Shown: piece by piece, positions 9,962 to 21,583 of the stretch | Layout: every line of letters starts with the position of its first letter | Numbering within the stretch: the first letter of the stretch is position 1 | Assembly (NCBI GenBank): GCA_021186555.1 | Contig: JAJKFL010000006.1 | Coordinates: 45,332,138 to 45,396,137, forward strand | Direction: 5' to 3' | DNA from: Reticulitermes speratus | Taxonomy: Eukaryota > Arthropoda > Insecta > Blattodea > Rhinotermitidae | Length of the DNA stretch: 64,000 bases | The notes under the pieces: generated by a model | Told to the model about the DNA's origin: nothing | The model's input: only the letters and a program-made list of their open reading frames with translations | The model's database searches: none | Made by a program: the position numbers and the translations under genes

Positions 9962-10883
9962 TACCGTATATTCTCGAATCTAATCCGCACATTTTTTACA
10001 GTTTTAGAGGGCTAAAAAATCAGATGCGGATTAGATTCGCGTGCGGATTAGATTCACGGTCTAGAGCTGGATTTTGGAAAAATGATTGAGCTGCTGTACA
10101 ATATAACAATAACGTAATTAACGTAATTAATAAACAACGTAAGAACAATACAATACAACAATCTATTATTTTATTATTTATTATTATAATTTATTATTCA
10201 TCAGACTCGCCGTCATCACTCATAATTCGAGGAATGTTCAAAGATCTGGCCTTCTTTATCGCCTCCTCGCGAGTAGATCATAACTCACAAACAGTCCAGT
10301 CTTGCGTCTCTCTTGAAAAAACGTGAAGACTGCATCATCAATTTCAGGAAATCGTCCTTTCTTGGGTCCAGTGAATTTCCTTCGTGACGCCTCACACCCG
10401 CTGATCGCTGCCTTGTGTTTCCGCCATAGTCGAACGTTGCTTTCATCAACTCCAAAAATTGCAGCGGCTTTGCGGTTTCCATTCTCCTCTGCGCACCGAA
10501 TAACTTCACGTTTGAACTTTGCCGTATATGAGAGTCGTTTAGATTTCAGGTGTCCCTCTTCCATAACTACGGTACACGACAAATTGGAACAAGCACCTCC
10601 CACGTTTCAACAACTAAAGATCAGCTGGCTTCAGACGAGATTGCGCACGTCTGTTGAGAAAGACCCCGCCTCTATCGGTATGACTCATCGGCCACAGGCG
10701 TAGCGTCGGATTTTAACGCATTGGTAACATCCAATATTATTCAATCAGTCGCCCCGTGGGCAATGGGTGGTTGAAGGAAAGGTGCGGATTAGAATCGCGA
10801 ACTAACTTTTTTCGTGTAAGAAGTCGCCAAAAACTGGGTGCGGATTAGATTCGGGTGCGGTTTAGATTCGAGAATATACGGTA
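9962..10883 (-). mobile_element. Non-autonomous pogo-like element, copy 2 (922 bp)
   Basis: Same terminal sequence as copy 1 (TACCGTATATTCTCGAATCT), with TA at both ends, inserted in the opposite orientation. It is nearly identical to copy 1 over shared regions but keeps about 165 bases that copy 1 lacks. The DDE region is absent here too. The two copies are 3.7 kb apart, so they form a large inverted pair. Confidence 0.85.
10256..10564 (-). pseudogene. Pogo-like transposase N-terminus, frameshifted
   Basis: From the ATG at 10562–10564 the minus strand reads MEEGHLKSKR and the same HTH domain as copy 1. It then continues past RRKFT into GPKKGRFPEIDDAVFTFF and ends at SYDLLARRR plus stop, about 102 residues. 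Reading on in the next frame gives further sensible sequence (IKKARSLNIPR) and the same MSDDGESDE tail as copy 1. A single-base deletion near the stop therefore probably explains the truncation. The catalytic domain is missing. Confidence 0.65.
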
Positions 10884-12448
10884 TGTCCAGAAACTATGCG
10901 AATACAGTATTACAGTTTCTTCACAATTATACAAATATGAAAGTTACATTGGTGGTTGTGAAAATTTTTGAAGAACTAGCAGATTCTCATGTCGAACATC
11001 AAAGACACAGCAGGAATCTCCATTTTCATAGGCATCACCCATTACTCAGTACTTATTAATCATTTCTCATTAGTGTTGACTGCTGTGCCATCTGTTTGTA
11101 GAGTGTGCATTCATTTATTCTTACATCAATTGTAGATATGCAACAATATTTATGTTTTACTGTGATGGTATGGAAAAATATTTTCAGATTGAATAGAAGT
11201 GTAAGGTGTGAAAATTAATTATTTTAAAGTCCTGTACTCACAGTAATCTCTGGCTGAGTACTGAACACAGGTGGTAGCGTCTCCCATTTTACCTGCCAGC
11301 ATATCTGAACCACAGAGAGATGTATCGTATGCCCAGACATAGGAATGTACAAACTGACTGTGTGTCGGGGTGCTCGCTGATGCTTGCTGTGCTTTTAATA
11401 CTGTTAACTGTGCAGCTGGAATGGGCACATGCTTGTATATCATTACAGATTGTCCCATCATTGTTGTGAAATATTGAACAAAGTCTTCCTTTGCAATACT
11501 TCCACAAAGAATTGAAAGAAATGTTGCCAAAGTGCTGTGTAAAAGATGAATATACAGACGAGTGGGAAAATTTTGACAGAGGTTCAGTGCTGGACAAAAA
11601 AGGAAATAGTATGAGGTGAGGCATGGCTTGCATTAACTGGCAACATGCTCCACTAAAATAACAGACATTGACATTAATGAAACTCCGATGCAGCTTATTA
11701 AGTTCTTTGCGTGACCCTAAAATTGGAGTATGGTGTGCAGTGAGTGTGCCACAATAATAGGACCAGCGTTCTCTGAAGAAACAAATTCTGATCATTGTGG
11801 TTTGAAGTAGTCCTGACCTCATTATTCACTAAGTTAACAGAAGAAGTGAAAATGCAGGACAGTCCACTTTCTTCGCAATAGTTTAAGGACAGTTTCCTAA
11901 AAAAATATTTGTGTGCTGAAAAATATTCTGAGAAGGCACAAGGCCTGCTTAAAAGCTGTAGGTCGGCACTTACAGACTCTTCTCATGAAATAAGGTAAGT
12001 TGAACTGCAAGGCAAGAACAGACTCTAAATTCCTGACAGTTGCACGCTTTGTATCCAGTAGTGCTTCTGTGACAGCTCCTCTGTGCAGGGACAAGATAAC
12101 AAATTCTCATTGTTATGAAGTCCAGTTCCTCCAGTCTTTGCCACAATCCACCTTGAGTACTCAGTCAGACAGTAACCAGTATGTCCAGTCTCATTATTCC
12201 AACATTATGATAGCTGTGTTTAACGTAGCTACTGCAGCTGTCTTAAAGTTACCTAGAACTGGCGCTGTGATGGCAGTGGCTAGTGAACTGTTGATATGTG
12301 CACCACAAGTGGCACGCTGAAAAATCTACTGGGAACTCAAAATTGTTTCAAAGAAATATTTCAATAAAATGTGATTAAGTTACCTAACAGCATATTAAAT
12401 TTTGTGTGTGTGAGAAAGAGAGAGAGAGAATGAATGAAATTTATGCGA
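10884..12448. other. Intergenic, no supported gene
   Basis: Contains overlapping minus-strand open frames of 103 and 177 codons (11219–11822) in two phases. Neither matches a family I know, and neither shows splice signals arranged as exons. No terminal repeats were found. Confidence 0.45.
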
Positions 12449-12630
12449 GATTTGAGTTCTCATAGTGGTGTTGCTAAAGATTCAAGTCTTCTGGAATGTG
12501 GGATTGTGTCATAGGGCAAGCAGTCTTGGATTGCTTGGTCTTGAAGATGAAGACGTCACAATCCTTCGAAACATTGGAAATTACTTGCCCAATGACACAG
12601 TGTCACACACATACCAGAAGACTGGAATGT
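12449..12630. repeat. Palindromic element of the TGAAGATGG family
   Basis: The left arm AAGTCTTCTGGAATG, TGTGTCATAGGGCAAG pairs with the right arm CTTGCCCAATGACACA, CCAGAAGACT. Near the centre, CTTGAAGATGAAGACGTCAC is followed by CTTCGAAACATTGG. This is the same layout as the other palindromic elements: CTTGAAGA, a short stem, then CGAAAC. Confidence 0.65.
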
Positions 12631-13027
12631 TCTTCAATGAAATTTGTGTTTGTTATGCAGAAATTATTCCTAGCAAGTTTTAGAATGTGGCCTTAAAACT
12701 TTACAGCACACTAGTCAGTATATGTATCACCTGCTTTAACATCAAAGAAATCCTAGTATTGTCCACAGTATATTTATTTGTTTCGTTTGATTGTCATAAT
12801 AAAGGGGAGTTATTTCCTTATACAGCATTAACTCTTCACACTCAGTTCTTCATATCACCTGCCAGCCAGCGAGCCAACCAGCTCAGGTGGGTTGATGATG
12901 ATGTATATTTTAGTAGGGAAAGAAACCTGTATTTCATAAAATTATTTGAGCTAGTGAAGCTAACAGAACGGTTCATATGTTGAGTGCAGTGAATTCACAA
13001 ATTGTGAAATGTGAAGTTTACAGAGCG

Positions 13028-13240
13028 GTTGAGGATTCAGGTCTTCAGGGTTGTGATGCTGTGTCACTTCATCTTCACATGTAGAAGGGACCCCTCAGCC
13101 GTTCAAGATGAAGGCCTCGACTGAGGATGGAAGCAGTCAGCTTCTGAAACGTCATGATCGTTTTGAGTACTGGTGACAAAGGGAAAGGTTCTTGTGACTG
13201 TTGTGATGTTAAACATTGTAACATCCCACAGGACAGCAAG
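13028..13240. repeat. Palindromic element with an intact hammerhead-like core
   Basis: The left part GATTCAGGTCTTCAGGGTTG and the right part TTGTAACATCCCACAGG are the outer arms of the family. At 13121–13153 the plus strand has CTGAGGA, one extra T, GGAAGC/GCTTCT able to pair as a six-base stem (one G·U), then GAAACGTC. These are all the fixed bases of a hammerhead ribozyme core (CUGANGA, GAAA, then a self-complementary ACGU and C), except for the extra base before the stem. Confidence 0.55.
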
Positions 13241-13343
13241 CTCAGTGAAAGCTGTTTGCCACATGGAACTGGTAATGTACTTCTCTGTTTTTGGTAACAT
13301 GAAGATAGTGAAAAGTCATATCAGAAGGTGGAAAATTCTATAT

Positions 13344-13723
13344 CAGGGGTCTCAAACATCCCCCACTGGCGAAGTTCATTTTACATGGCCCTCACTGATA
13401 TTCCAGTTTCAGAATGTGGCCTAGCTTGGACTCAGAATATTTTATTGTAAAATTTTTTCCTCACTTGCCTTGAGTCTCAAAATGTTTACTATTGCTGGAC
13501 GATAAAATACGATGTATGTCAGCAAACAGATACCAATGCAGTAAAGTTTTAAATTGAATAATTGTAATGTACTTGGATTTTGTTACTAAAAGTATGAAGT
13601 GTTTGTAATGGTGTGTTTAATGTAATGGTAATACCCTGTTTATTGATTAAACTGATGTGTGGCCTGCCCTGAATTTCAAAATTACCCATTTGGGCCATGT
13701 GCTATTCGAGTTTGTGGCCTCTG
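13344..13723. mobile_element. hAT-type MITE (old)
   Basis: Starts CAGGGGTCTCAAACATCC and ends GAGTTTGTGGCCTCTG, a degraded inverted repeat of hAT type. The flanking octamers TTCTATAT and GACTACAT match at only five of eight positions. The interior has the usual GTGGCC and TGGCCCT runs. No ORF. Confidence 0.6.
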
Positions 13724-14589
13724 GACTACATACTTCAAATTTTTTAGCAGCTTGCATGAGTTCGAACATATCAGACATTAAATTCACCTTTTGTATTGAA
13801 GTATGCACTGGACTCCCCTGTCAGAAATCCCAGTTTTAAGACTGAACGAAATAAAGCACTGAACTCCACACATGGCAGACATTTAACTTCACCTGTAATG
13901 TAGATATGAGTGAATGTGGGAAATGTTGTGTCTGATCCACGGTTCTGAGTCCACATTGTGCAGTAAGTCTCCTACAGTGGCCTGGCCATCACTTTCACCA
14001 TTGTGCTCTCCTTTGGAAATAACTGCATGAGTGCTTGTGCTTCGTATGTCACTGAGTGATCAGAGGCCGTACGTGGCCAACAAGGTCATAATCAGAATGT
14101 CCCCAGTGACACATGTTGTGACTCACCTTACAACATTTTGTTGCATGTAAGAACTTTGTAAACAGCAGTTGTACACATAATCAAGTCACATGTAATAAAC
14201 TTCCATTGTGTCTGCAACTCAACGTCTTGCATATAAAGATTAGGTTTTCAGAAAGGTCGGTGCCATGGCATGATATTGGTTTCAGGTCATCTCCTTTGAG
14301 GCACATACAGCAGGTATTCTTGAAGTCTCCCAATGGCAGTCTGTTTGAATTTTATATAGAATATTACAAAAAAAACACAAAGTAGTATAAATCCATTTTC
14401 AGCACTAAAGAATTCTGGACAAATTTACAATTAAGTCAGTAGCAATAATTGATGATCATCATTTGAACAGCTCAGTTCTGCCAACATAGTTGACATAGAG
14501 ACTTCCTTTAGTTGTTATTTCTTATTTTTCCAGGGATAGAACAATATTCCATTCTTTTGATAGGGTGTGTGCAATTACTGTATTTGCGA

Positions 14590-14690
14590 GATCTGCGATA
14601 TTATGCAGCGTCGTGTGGTAATTGTTTACCGCACGATGCCGTGTAATATTGCAGAAGAGCGCAGATCTCATCAACATCGTGGCAGAAGCG
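14590..14690. repeat. Short palindromic element, TGAAGATGG family outer arms only
   Basis: CGAGATCTGCG, ATTATGCAGCGTCGTG, TGGTAATTGT pairs with GTTTACCGCACGATGCC, AATATTGCAGAAGAGCGC and AGATCTCATCAACATCG. The central CTGAAGA and GAAAC region found in the longer copies is missing, so this is an internal deletion that leaves a tight hairpin. Confidence 0.6.
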
Positions 14691-14964
14691 TCAAATCTAG
14701 GCTACTGTATTTGCATTGGACCTAATTTTATCATTTAAATTAAATATATTTAATTACTTTCTAATTCTTATATTCATAATTTGATTATTAATGTCATAAT
14801 GTGAGATGAAATTGTATAACATTCTGCTATGATTTTTGTACCATTTGTACCAATAAATGGTTTGGAAGACTGAACATCTATCAAGTGCCTAAATGATTGC
14901 TGTCATTGTGTCATGGTTGTGTACCTATGACTTTGAGAAACGTGGAATAACATTTTCTGAAATT

Positions 14965-15145
14965 TCCATCATGTCATGACGTTTCAAAAGATCATAGTGC
15001 TGTCATCTTCAGAGTCAAACAGTCCAAGAAGCTGCATGACTGCTTGATGCTGCAGATGAAGGCACTACGATCTGACACAATATCAGGAACTATTTACCCA
15101 TCATCAAAGTGTAACATCCCAGAAGACTTAAATCTTCTAACATGT
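14965..15145. repeat. Diverged palindromic element, TGAAGATGG family
   Basis: The sequence CATGACGTTTCAAAAGATCA and GCTGTCATCTTCAGAG, followed by CAGATGAAGGCAC and AACATCCCAGAAGAC, follows the family order. The inner core has decayed (no GAAAC partner). Confidence 0.5.
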
Positions 15146-15893
15146 CTTTACAATGTATTATAAAAAGCTTAGACAGAAATTTTGTCAACTTGGTGTCAAC
15201 AGTTTACATTGTGTGGTCATGAAAATTAGTCTGGTAACTAATACGAGTAACACAGCTTACTGTAAAACGTACAAATACAACAAAGTTTTCCCTTGGTATT
15301 AACTGTCAATACACGTTTTGACTATCATTGAACGTCCTCAGACAAATTTAATATTATTCATATGCATTGTGATCGTAATTAATAATTGCATTTGTTGGTG
15401 CAAATAGTCCTCAGGCAAGTCTCTTCAACATATGTAAATGGTGCATAATTTATGATACGTATTTTCATATTTTGGGATCCCAAGTTTCCATTAAAAATTA
15501 CGTAATTTAAGTGACTTATGAAAATATTAAGATTTTTATAATAAACTTGAAATAAACTTTTTTAAAGTGTTCCATTGTTTTAAAGTTTATTTAAGTTGTA
15601 TTTTTAAAAGCTTACTATTTTCTTAATTAATTTCAATTACAGTACACTTTTATCCCAAAGTATGATATGAAACAGCAGTGTACATTATGTACCATTTTCA
15701 TATGCTGAAGATATGTGCTTAATGAGTATTTACAGTCGAAATGTGTAGCAAGAGTTGATGGTAATAAAGGTTACAGTTGTGCTGACAGAAATGTTTTTAT
15801 ATGCACACTTGAGATTGAGCACGAGGATAGCACAATTTAAGACACGTTATGCTGTTTAATTATTCAGACATGCATGAACGTACAGAACATGAG

Positions 15894-16303
15894 TACACTC
15901 ATCCCTCAATTTACGAGGGTTCGTACTTCGCAGTTTCACAAATTTTCGGGGTCACCCCAAGAATAAAAATACATCACTCGGACTGTTCAACGTATAGGAA
16001 CATTAAAATTGTTCGACATCTCAACAGGTCTTCGAGCCATGCCACAAGATATTAAAGAGTTGAAGAAAAAAAGAAGCAAGTCCCCTTACCATGTTTCTGC
16101 AAAGAATGAAAAAACACTAAAAACTACTAAAATGTTGTTTTTGAGAGGGGGAGTAAATTATTTGCGGGCAGTCTTGAAACCTAACCCCTGCGCAAAATAA
16201 GGGATGAGTATTTTTTAGGGGAGTACAACGTTACTAATAAAACTATAAAAGTAGTTTATGTTTGTGCATTTGTTGGTGAACTGAATAGTGAGGGATGAGT
16301 GTA
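15894..16303. mobile_element. Tigger-type MITE (410 bp)
   Basis: Begins TACACTCATCCCTCAATTTA and ends AATAGTGAGGGATGAGTGTA, a 15-base perfect TIR with TA at both ends. A second internal AAGGGATGAGTA occurs at ~16198. No transposase frame is visible. Confidence 0.75.
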
Positions 16304-16485
16304 CAGACAACACATTCTGTCCAACACCAATATATCTCCAGGTGGGGTCTTAGACGTTTACAACTGCGATTATCACAAGACAACACGTGCCTTGAACTAC
16401 TGTTTGATCATACAACATTAAATGCCCGGATGAGCGGACTAACGAGCGTTTTCGTCTGCCGTCAATGGTCTCCACGACGACACTA

Positions 16486-18012
16486 TAAGGGTTTGTTACA
16501 GACACTGCTGCAACCTTCAGCCTGACCACGGGGAAATGTAATAATTAAAGGTTTGTTACTCGTCTCAGACACTTCTGCCACCTTCAGCTTAACGAAGGTG
16601 AAATGTAATAATTAAACGTTTCCAAATGTCACATTATATTCACCTGCATTCTGTCTTATATAATAGCTTTTATTTTAACCAACACATGCACTACACTTTT
16701 GTCGTCATATATACCCATACATATGATGACTAATAAGTAGTCGAAACATATGTAGGGGTATATATGACGACAAAAGTGTAGTGCATGTGTTGGTTAAAAT
16801 AAAAGCTATTAATTAAACATTTGTTACTCTTCTCAGACAACGTTGCCAACTTCAGCATAACAACGGTGAGAGGTAATAATTAAGGAAAAACAGGGTTTGC
16901 TTACGGCGCAGTGAAACTTTATTTTTGACAAAATGGTCTATAGGACAAAAGATGATGAAGTCAATAATCACTGTTTCAAAGTACAGCCCTGTCAATACGA
17001 TTTGTCTAATCAGAATTCTGACGCCCTCAGAGAAACAAAATGAAATTTAAAATAAATATTGACCCGTCCCAAAAGTTCCACCAATTATTTAAACAAATTC
17101 TTCGTTTTGCAATAAATATCTTAACCATTTAGTCACTTGCACATTTAGTTTTAGGTCTATAAAAACGTATGATGAGATACGTATTTGTATACATGAACTA
17201 CTTCTCGTTGGTACCATTTTCCAGACTGTATTGTATCACATCTATTACCATATCTTGATATTCAATGCTGTGAGTACCTTAAATCTCGTACCTTAAATCA
17301 TCATTCACATGCTTGGACTTCATAATAATCAGCGATCCAACTACTGCAAGTGTAATTTTTTAAAGCAAGTTCCGTATTTGCATAAAACAAATTAGATGTG
17401 AATAGCTTGTTAAAATAAAAGTGAAAAATTTCATAAACATTTGCGATTATTAAATAGGGACGATGGTCGTTTGTGTTAAACTTTGCAAGTTACGTCCTTT
17501 CTGTATTTTTCTATAATATACTATATGGTGTAGTAAGTAGTTTTGTGGTTATTTCATTTTGGCTTGCATCATATTCCCGACATAATAGTTTCCTTTATTT
17601 TCATTTTCTGTTGTATTGGATATATATTGTTAATTTTGTGATACATTTAAATGAATTGTATGATCATCAACAAAATTAATAATAATAGTGTGACCAAGAC
17701 CTCGAAACTTTGTTAACGATGGATAATACCAAAACTACTTTATACAAAACAGAGTGCTTCGCTTCAGATTGCTGCAGTCTTCTGGGTTGCGATACCTTGT
17801 AACTCGGATGTGGATAACAGGGAACAGGTAGTGGTAATGAAAAATGGAGTGATGTAGTTTCAGTGAGCTCTTGTGTTATGACATAGCAGGTTAATTTGAA
17901 ACACGGGTGTTCAAACAATTATGCATTTTGAATCAAACGTGTTAAAATTATTACATTTCACCATTGTTATTTTGAAGATCGCAGCAGTGTCTGTGAACAG
18001 TAACAAACCCTT
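16486..18012. mobile_element. Composite-TIR element with subterminal ~65-bp repeats
   Basis: The left end AAGGGTTTGTTAC...AGACACTGCTGC...GAAATGTAATAATTAAA is repeated at ~16550 and ~16819. An inverted copy closes the right end (TTACATTTCACC...GCAGCAGTGTCTG...GTAACAAACCCTT at 17944–18012). The third left-hand unit is separated from the second by a foldback insertion. No coding frame is recognised, and no clear target duplication was found, so the class is unknown. Confidence 0.5.
16661..16811. mobile_element. Foldback MITE with ~55-bp perfect arms
   Basis: TAATAGCTTTTATTTTAACC through CGTCATATATACCC is mirrored exactly by GGGTATATATGACG through GGTTAAAATAAAAGCTATTA. The loop of ~40 bases contains AGTAGTCGAAACATATG. 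Ends carry TA. It interrupts the subterminal repeat cluster of the element at 16486–18012. Confidence 0.85.
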
Positions 18013-18289
18013 AAAGTGTGTTTTTACGCTTGCATACTTTTGTGTTCATAGGACCTTTATTTTGAACACGTAACGTCCCACCCCCTCCATCGTTCATTCC
18101 TACTTGTTCGAAAACACAGTCGTACATCTAATCATGTTCTGGTCGCATTATGGGTCACCTACTGTGGTTTCTATACATAGCCGGAAATTTCGCGAGTAGT
18201 TTTTACCATAAGGCTCTTTTCACGATTAATGTGGAGTAGGTATATTTTTTTTTATATGTTGGTGGACTCTGTCAATGTACTTTTTATTG

Positions 18290-18890
18290 AATCTTGACCA
18301 TGACACTTGTTCCACTGCCTTCTTTACTTGACAGTAGGCGAAGTGAATCAAACATAAATGGCAGCGGCGCCGGCCGATGCAGACATCACGTGACCTGTCT
18401 GACGGCTCCGTGCTTTGGAAGCGTTCATTTTGTCCCGTTACTGGGGGGGGTGGGATTCATTACGACGGGAGTGCTTGGGGAGTCTGCTAGCCAGTTCGTT
18501 TCTAAGGTCTGTTTGGTGCGTGTATGCGTGTTGTGGGGGCGGCAGTTATATTCGTTTATTTTTTTGTGCGGTGATGTTCTTTTAAGTGTTTTGATGTCGT
18601 TGGTGTTCGTGCACGAAAGTTCAGGGTTTCAAGACCATGCGGCCGCTGTAACAATTTGTATAGTAAGTTGGCTTTTGTTATTATAATTTGATTTAAGAAT
18701 GACATAGTGAACGGAAGGGACACTTAGAAGTTTCGAAAGATTGCCGCGTGACAATCTGTTGTTTTGACCATTTATTTACATCGTTTTTTCGCAGGGAAAC
18801 GTGAAACCCGCTAGAGATAGCCTAGTTTTTGTCAACTATGCTTGCCGTATTCAATCAATTAATCAACAATATGACTTTCAATAACAGGTG
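18290..18890 (+). promoter_or_regulatory. CpG-richer stretch, candidate promoter or 5' exon
   Basis: GC content and CpG frequency rise sharply above the AT-rich surroundings (GGCAGCGGCGCCGGCCGATG, ATGCGGCCGCTG, a run of Gs at 18440). A good donor consensus, AACAGGTGAGG, lies at the 3' edge (~18885). It is 7.8 kb upstream of the first receptor coding exon and on the same strand, so it could hold its transcription start. An open frame at 18294–18686 is not convincing as protein. Confidence 0.35.
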
Positions 18891-21583
18891 AGGTCGCTGT
18901 TTGAGTGTAACTCTTTAAATACATAATTGTTCGCAAGTTGACATTACAAGTGAGTTATTTTGCAAATTTATTGAGTTTTTGGTAATGTCGCTGTATACAG
19001 TATCGTGTGTTACGTACTTTGTATAATTGGATTTGAGTTAGTGTACAGAGTTTCTGTACGTACGTTTTTAAAAATGCGATTAATCGCGTATGCTGTCATA
19101 ACATAGACTGATTCCGCCCCTATATTTGTTACATAATTATACCGTAATGAACTTTTGTGACTGCTGGCTATTGTGCATGTTTACTTGCAGTTAATGGACA
19201 TCCCCTTAATATGTGGTATTCAGGTGCATGTTACACTTCAGAATCACTTTCCCAAGATGTAATTAGTTGTACAAAGCTTTGAATTGAATGTTTGGCAGCC
19301 TGTCATACACCTACAGAAGTTATTGTTAATTGTATGCCATCATCTTTTTTCCCTAATTTAATGTGTAAGAGTTGTTTAAACAAGAATGGTGATTCAATAA
19401 ATGACAGTTTTAATGAAGTGTGAAAATGAAGTCCACTCTGATTGATTGATGCAACTTATACTTTGTTACATGGACATAAACCAATAGTAATTTTTTATTG
19501 TTCACTTCTGCATTGTTATTGTGGAGCCTATGTTGTGGACAGTACTGGCTCTTAATTTGGACAAAGTGTAGCACACATGTACTGACATAATTTAATAAGG
19601 AGTAAATGCATGTGGGATATAAGTTAAGTAATTTAGCTGTTGCTAGCTAATCAAATTTTTGCTGATATGGGTATGAGTTTACTAATTAGTGACATGTTGC
19701 TACAGCCTGTAATGCTTTTAAGTATTTTTGAGAGTGAGGTAGAACCATTTATTTGCCCATATGACATTTTCTTTCAAATTCTGTGACAAATTAAATTCAT
19801 TTGTTTGTTACTTTAGTTTAGATTAGTTTAATAATTTAATTTTGTCTTGTTGTTTGGTGAGCAGTAACAATGTTGTGATATAGATGATTTTAGGATATAT
19901 GCTCATCAGGCTTACATATATGGTTATTGTATTACGAAGTTCTGTGGAATTTTGTAGCAGCTGGAGTTGAAGTGTATTTTAAAATTACACAAAATGAATA
20001 TAGCCGGCATAAAAGAGCTTGCTCCAGTCCAAAGCAACATATGTTAAAAAAATTGTTAAAGCCTGTGGTCTTTTGAACAATTAAACATACCATCACATGT
20101 CATGTATCATTAAGTTCTGAACTTCAAAACACCACAAAACTTGTGTGGACTGTTCTTAATTTTACACTATTCTAACTAATTTGTCAGATGCTTGTGTTTT
20201 GTATGAGAACTCATCAGCACAACAAATGTCACTTTTATGAAGGTAGTGGGATCAAATTTCCTTTGCAGAAGTTGGTGTGAATTAGAGCAAACTAACAGTC
20301 ATTGAAGATAATTGTCTCTAGTGAAGCGACATTTTGTAGTCTGGTACATACTCGTATGTGCCGACCTCTCGGAGGGAACTTCCGCCTCCCTCATTAGGTG
20401 TGCTTGATCTGCACCAATATGGAATAGGAGTATAGAGTGATGATCTTCTGAGATGCAACTTTCTACCTATCTTCATTCACAAACACCTTGACTTTTTTAC
20501 TCAAAGTAATGCATTTCAATGAAAGTTGCAGCAAAATATATATATATACCTTGATGGCTACCTTCAGTACTTTTTGCATATTATAGACAAAAGAGAGTAT
20601 TCGATTTTGGTTGCCAACACTACAGCAAAACAGAGTCAAGTCATGGTACCCACGACACATGAAGAAACAAAAATTTTCAATCTACCATCATTATGTTGTG
20701 AGATCTCATTTTAACAGACAAGTGGTTTACAGCTGCAAATACACATTAAAACACAACATTTATTCCAGCATGTCCCCTCATATTGCCAACAAGATTACGG
20801 TTTGAGATGTCATATTACTGACAAAAACTTAAGTGAAACAAAAGTGATTATTCCACAAGGTTAGGTTACCAACAGTGTTGAATTTTGAGGTTTTATTTTA
20901 TTGACAGACACTCCTGCCAAACAAACATATTTATTCTACAAGGTCAGACTTTGTGGTTTCAGTTTATTTATGGAAACACCAGTCAAACAGAAATATTTAC
21001 TCCATTGAGGTTAGCCTGTGAGTTTTTATTATAGTGACAGAGAGACAAAGGAAAAACTTTTATTGGATAACTTGCTTGCGTATTTTGGCAACTGCTGGAT
21101 ACATTACAGTCATTGTTTATGTTGGCAGTTCTCCTCCAGTATGGTTTTCATTATGTTCAGTATGAATTGTAGGCCATACGTTAGGCTAGTACATATGTTG
21201 TCAGTGTATTAGCATGTTCAGTGATGCATGTTGCTTTTTGTACACAGATGACAGTCTTCTGAGTTACTGGTGCAGGTAGAATTACAAAACACGTTCTTAT
21301 TACGAGACATTTGTTTATGCGCCTGTTCTGTATGGGGTACATTTCATCGACCCAGATGTGGGGGGGAGCAGGTTTCTGTGGTACATCAGTGTCACATCCA
21401 GAAGGACTAGTGTCTTCATAATCAACACCATGAGACTCTCAAATCTAATGTCGCAAGGCACTGTCTGTGACAGAGTTGGAGAGGGCCAAAAACTAGCTTA
21501 TCAAAATCTTTATTTTTATTGTATGTTTGTCATGTATTTACATTTTGACACATTTTCAAATTATGCATTTATTAATTTAGAGC
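18891..21583. other. AT-rich intergenic or intronic DNA
   Basis: No exon recognised. A weak tandem repeat of about 65–80 bases is visible at 20860–21050: three diverged units with ACAAGGTTAGGTTACC, ACAAGGTCAGACTTTG and TTGAGGTTAGCC, each followed by a GACAGACAC-like segment. Confidence 0.45.

Noticed and set aside
11219-11822. Overlapping minus-strand frames of 103 and 177 codons
   Set aside because: Two phases of the same DNA, no recognised domain, no exon boundaries; probably chance, though I cannot exclude an unknown gene.
18294-18686. 130-codon frame in the CpG-rich stretch
   Set aside because: Composition looks like GC-rich non-coding DNA read by chance; the stretch is more likely promoter or 5' UTR.
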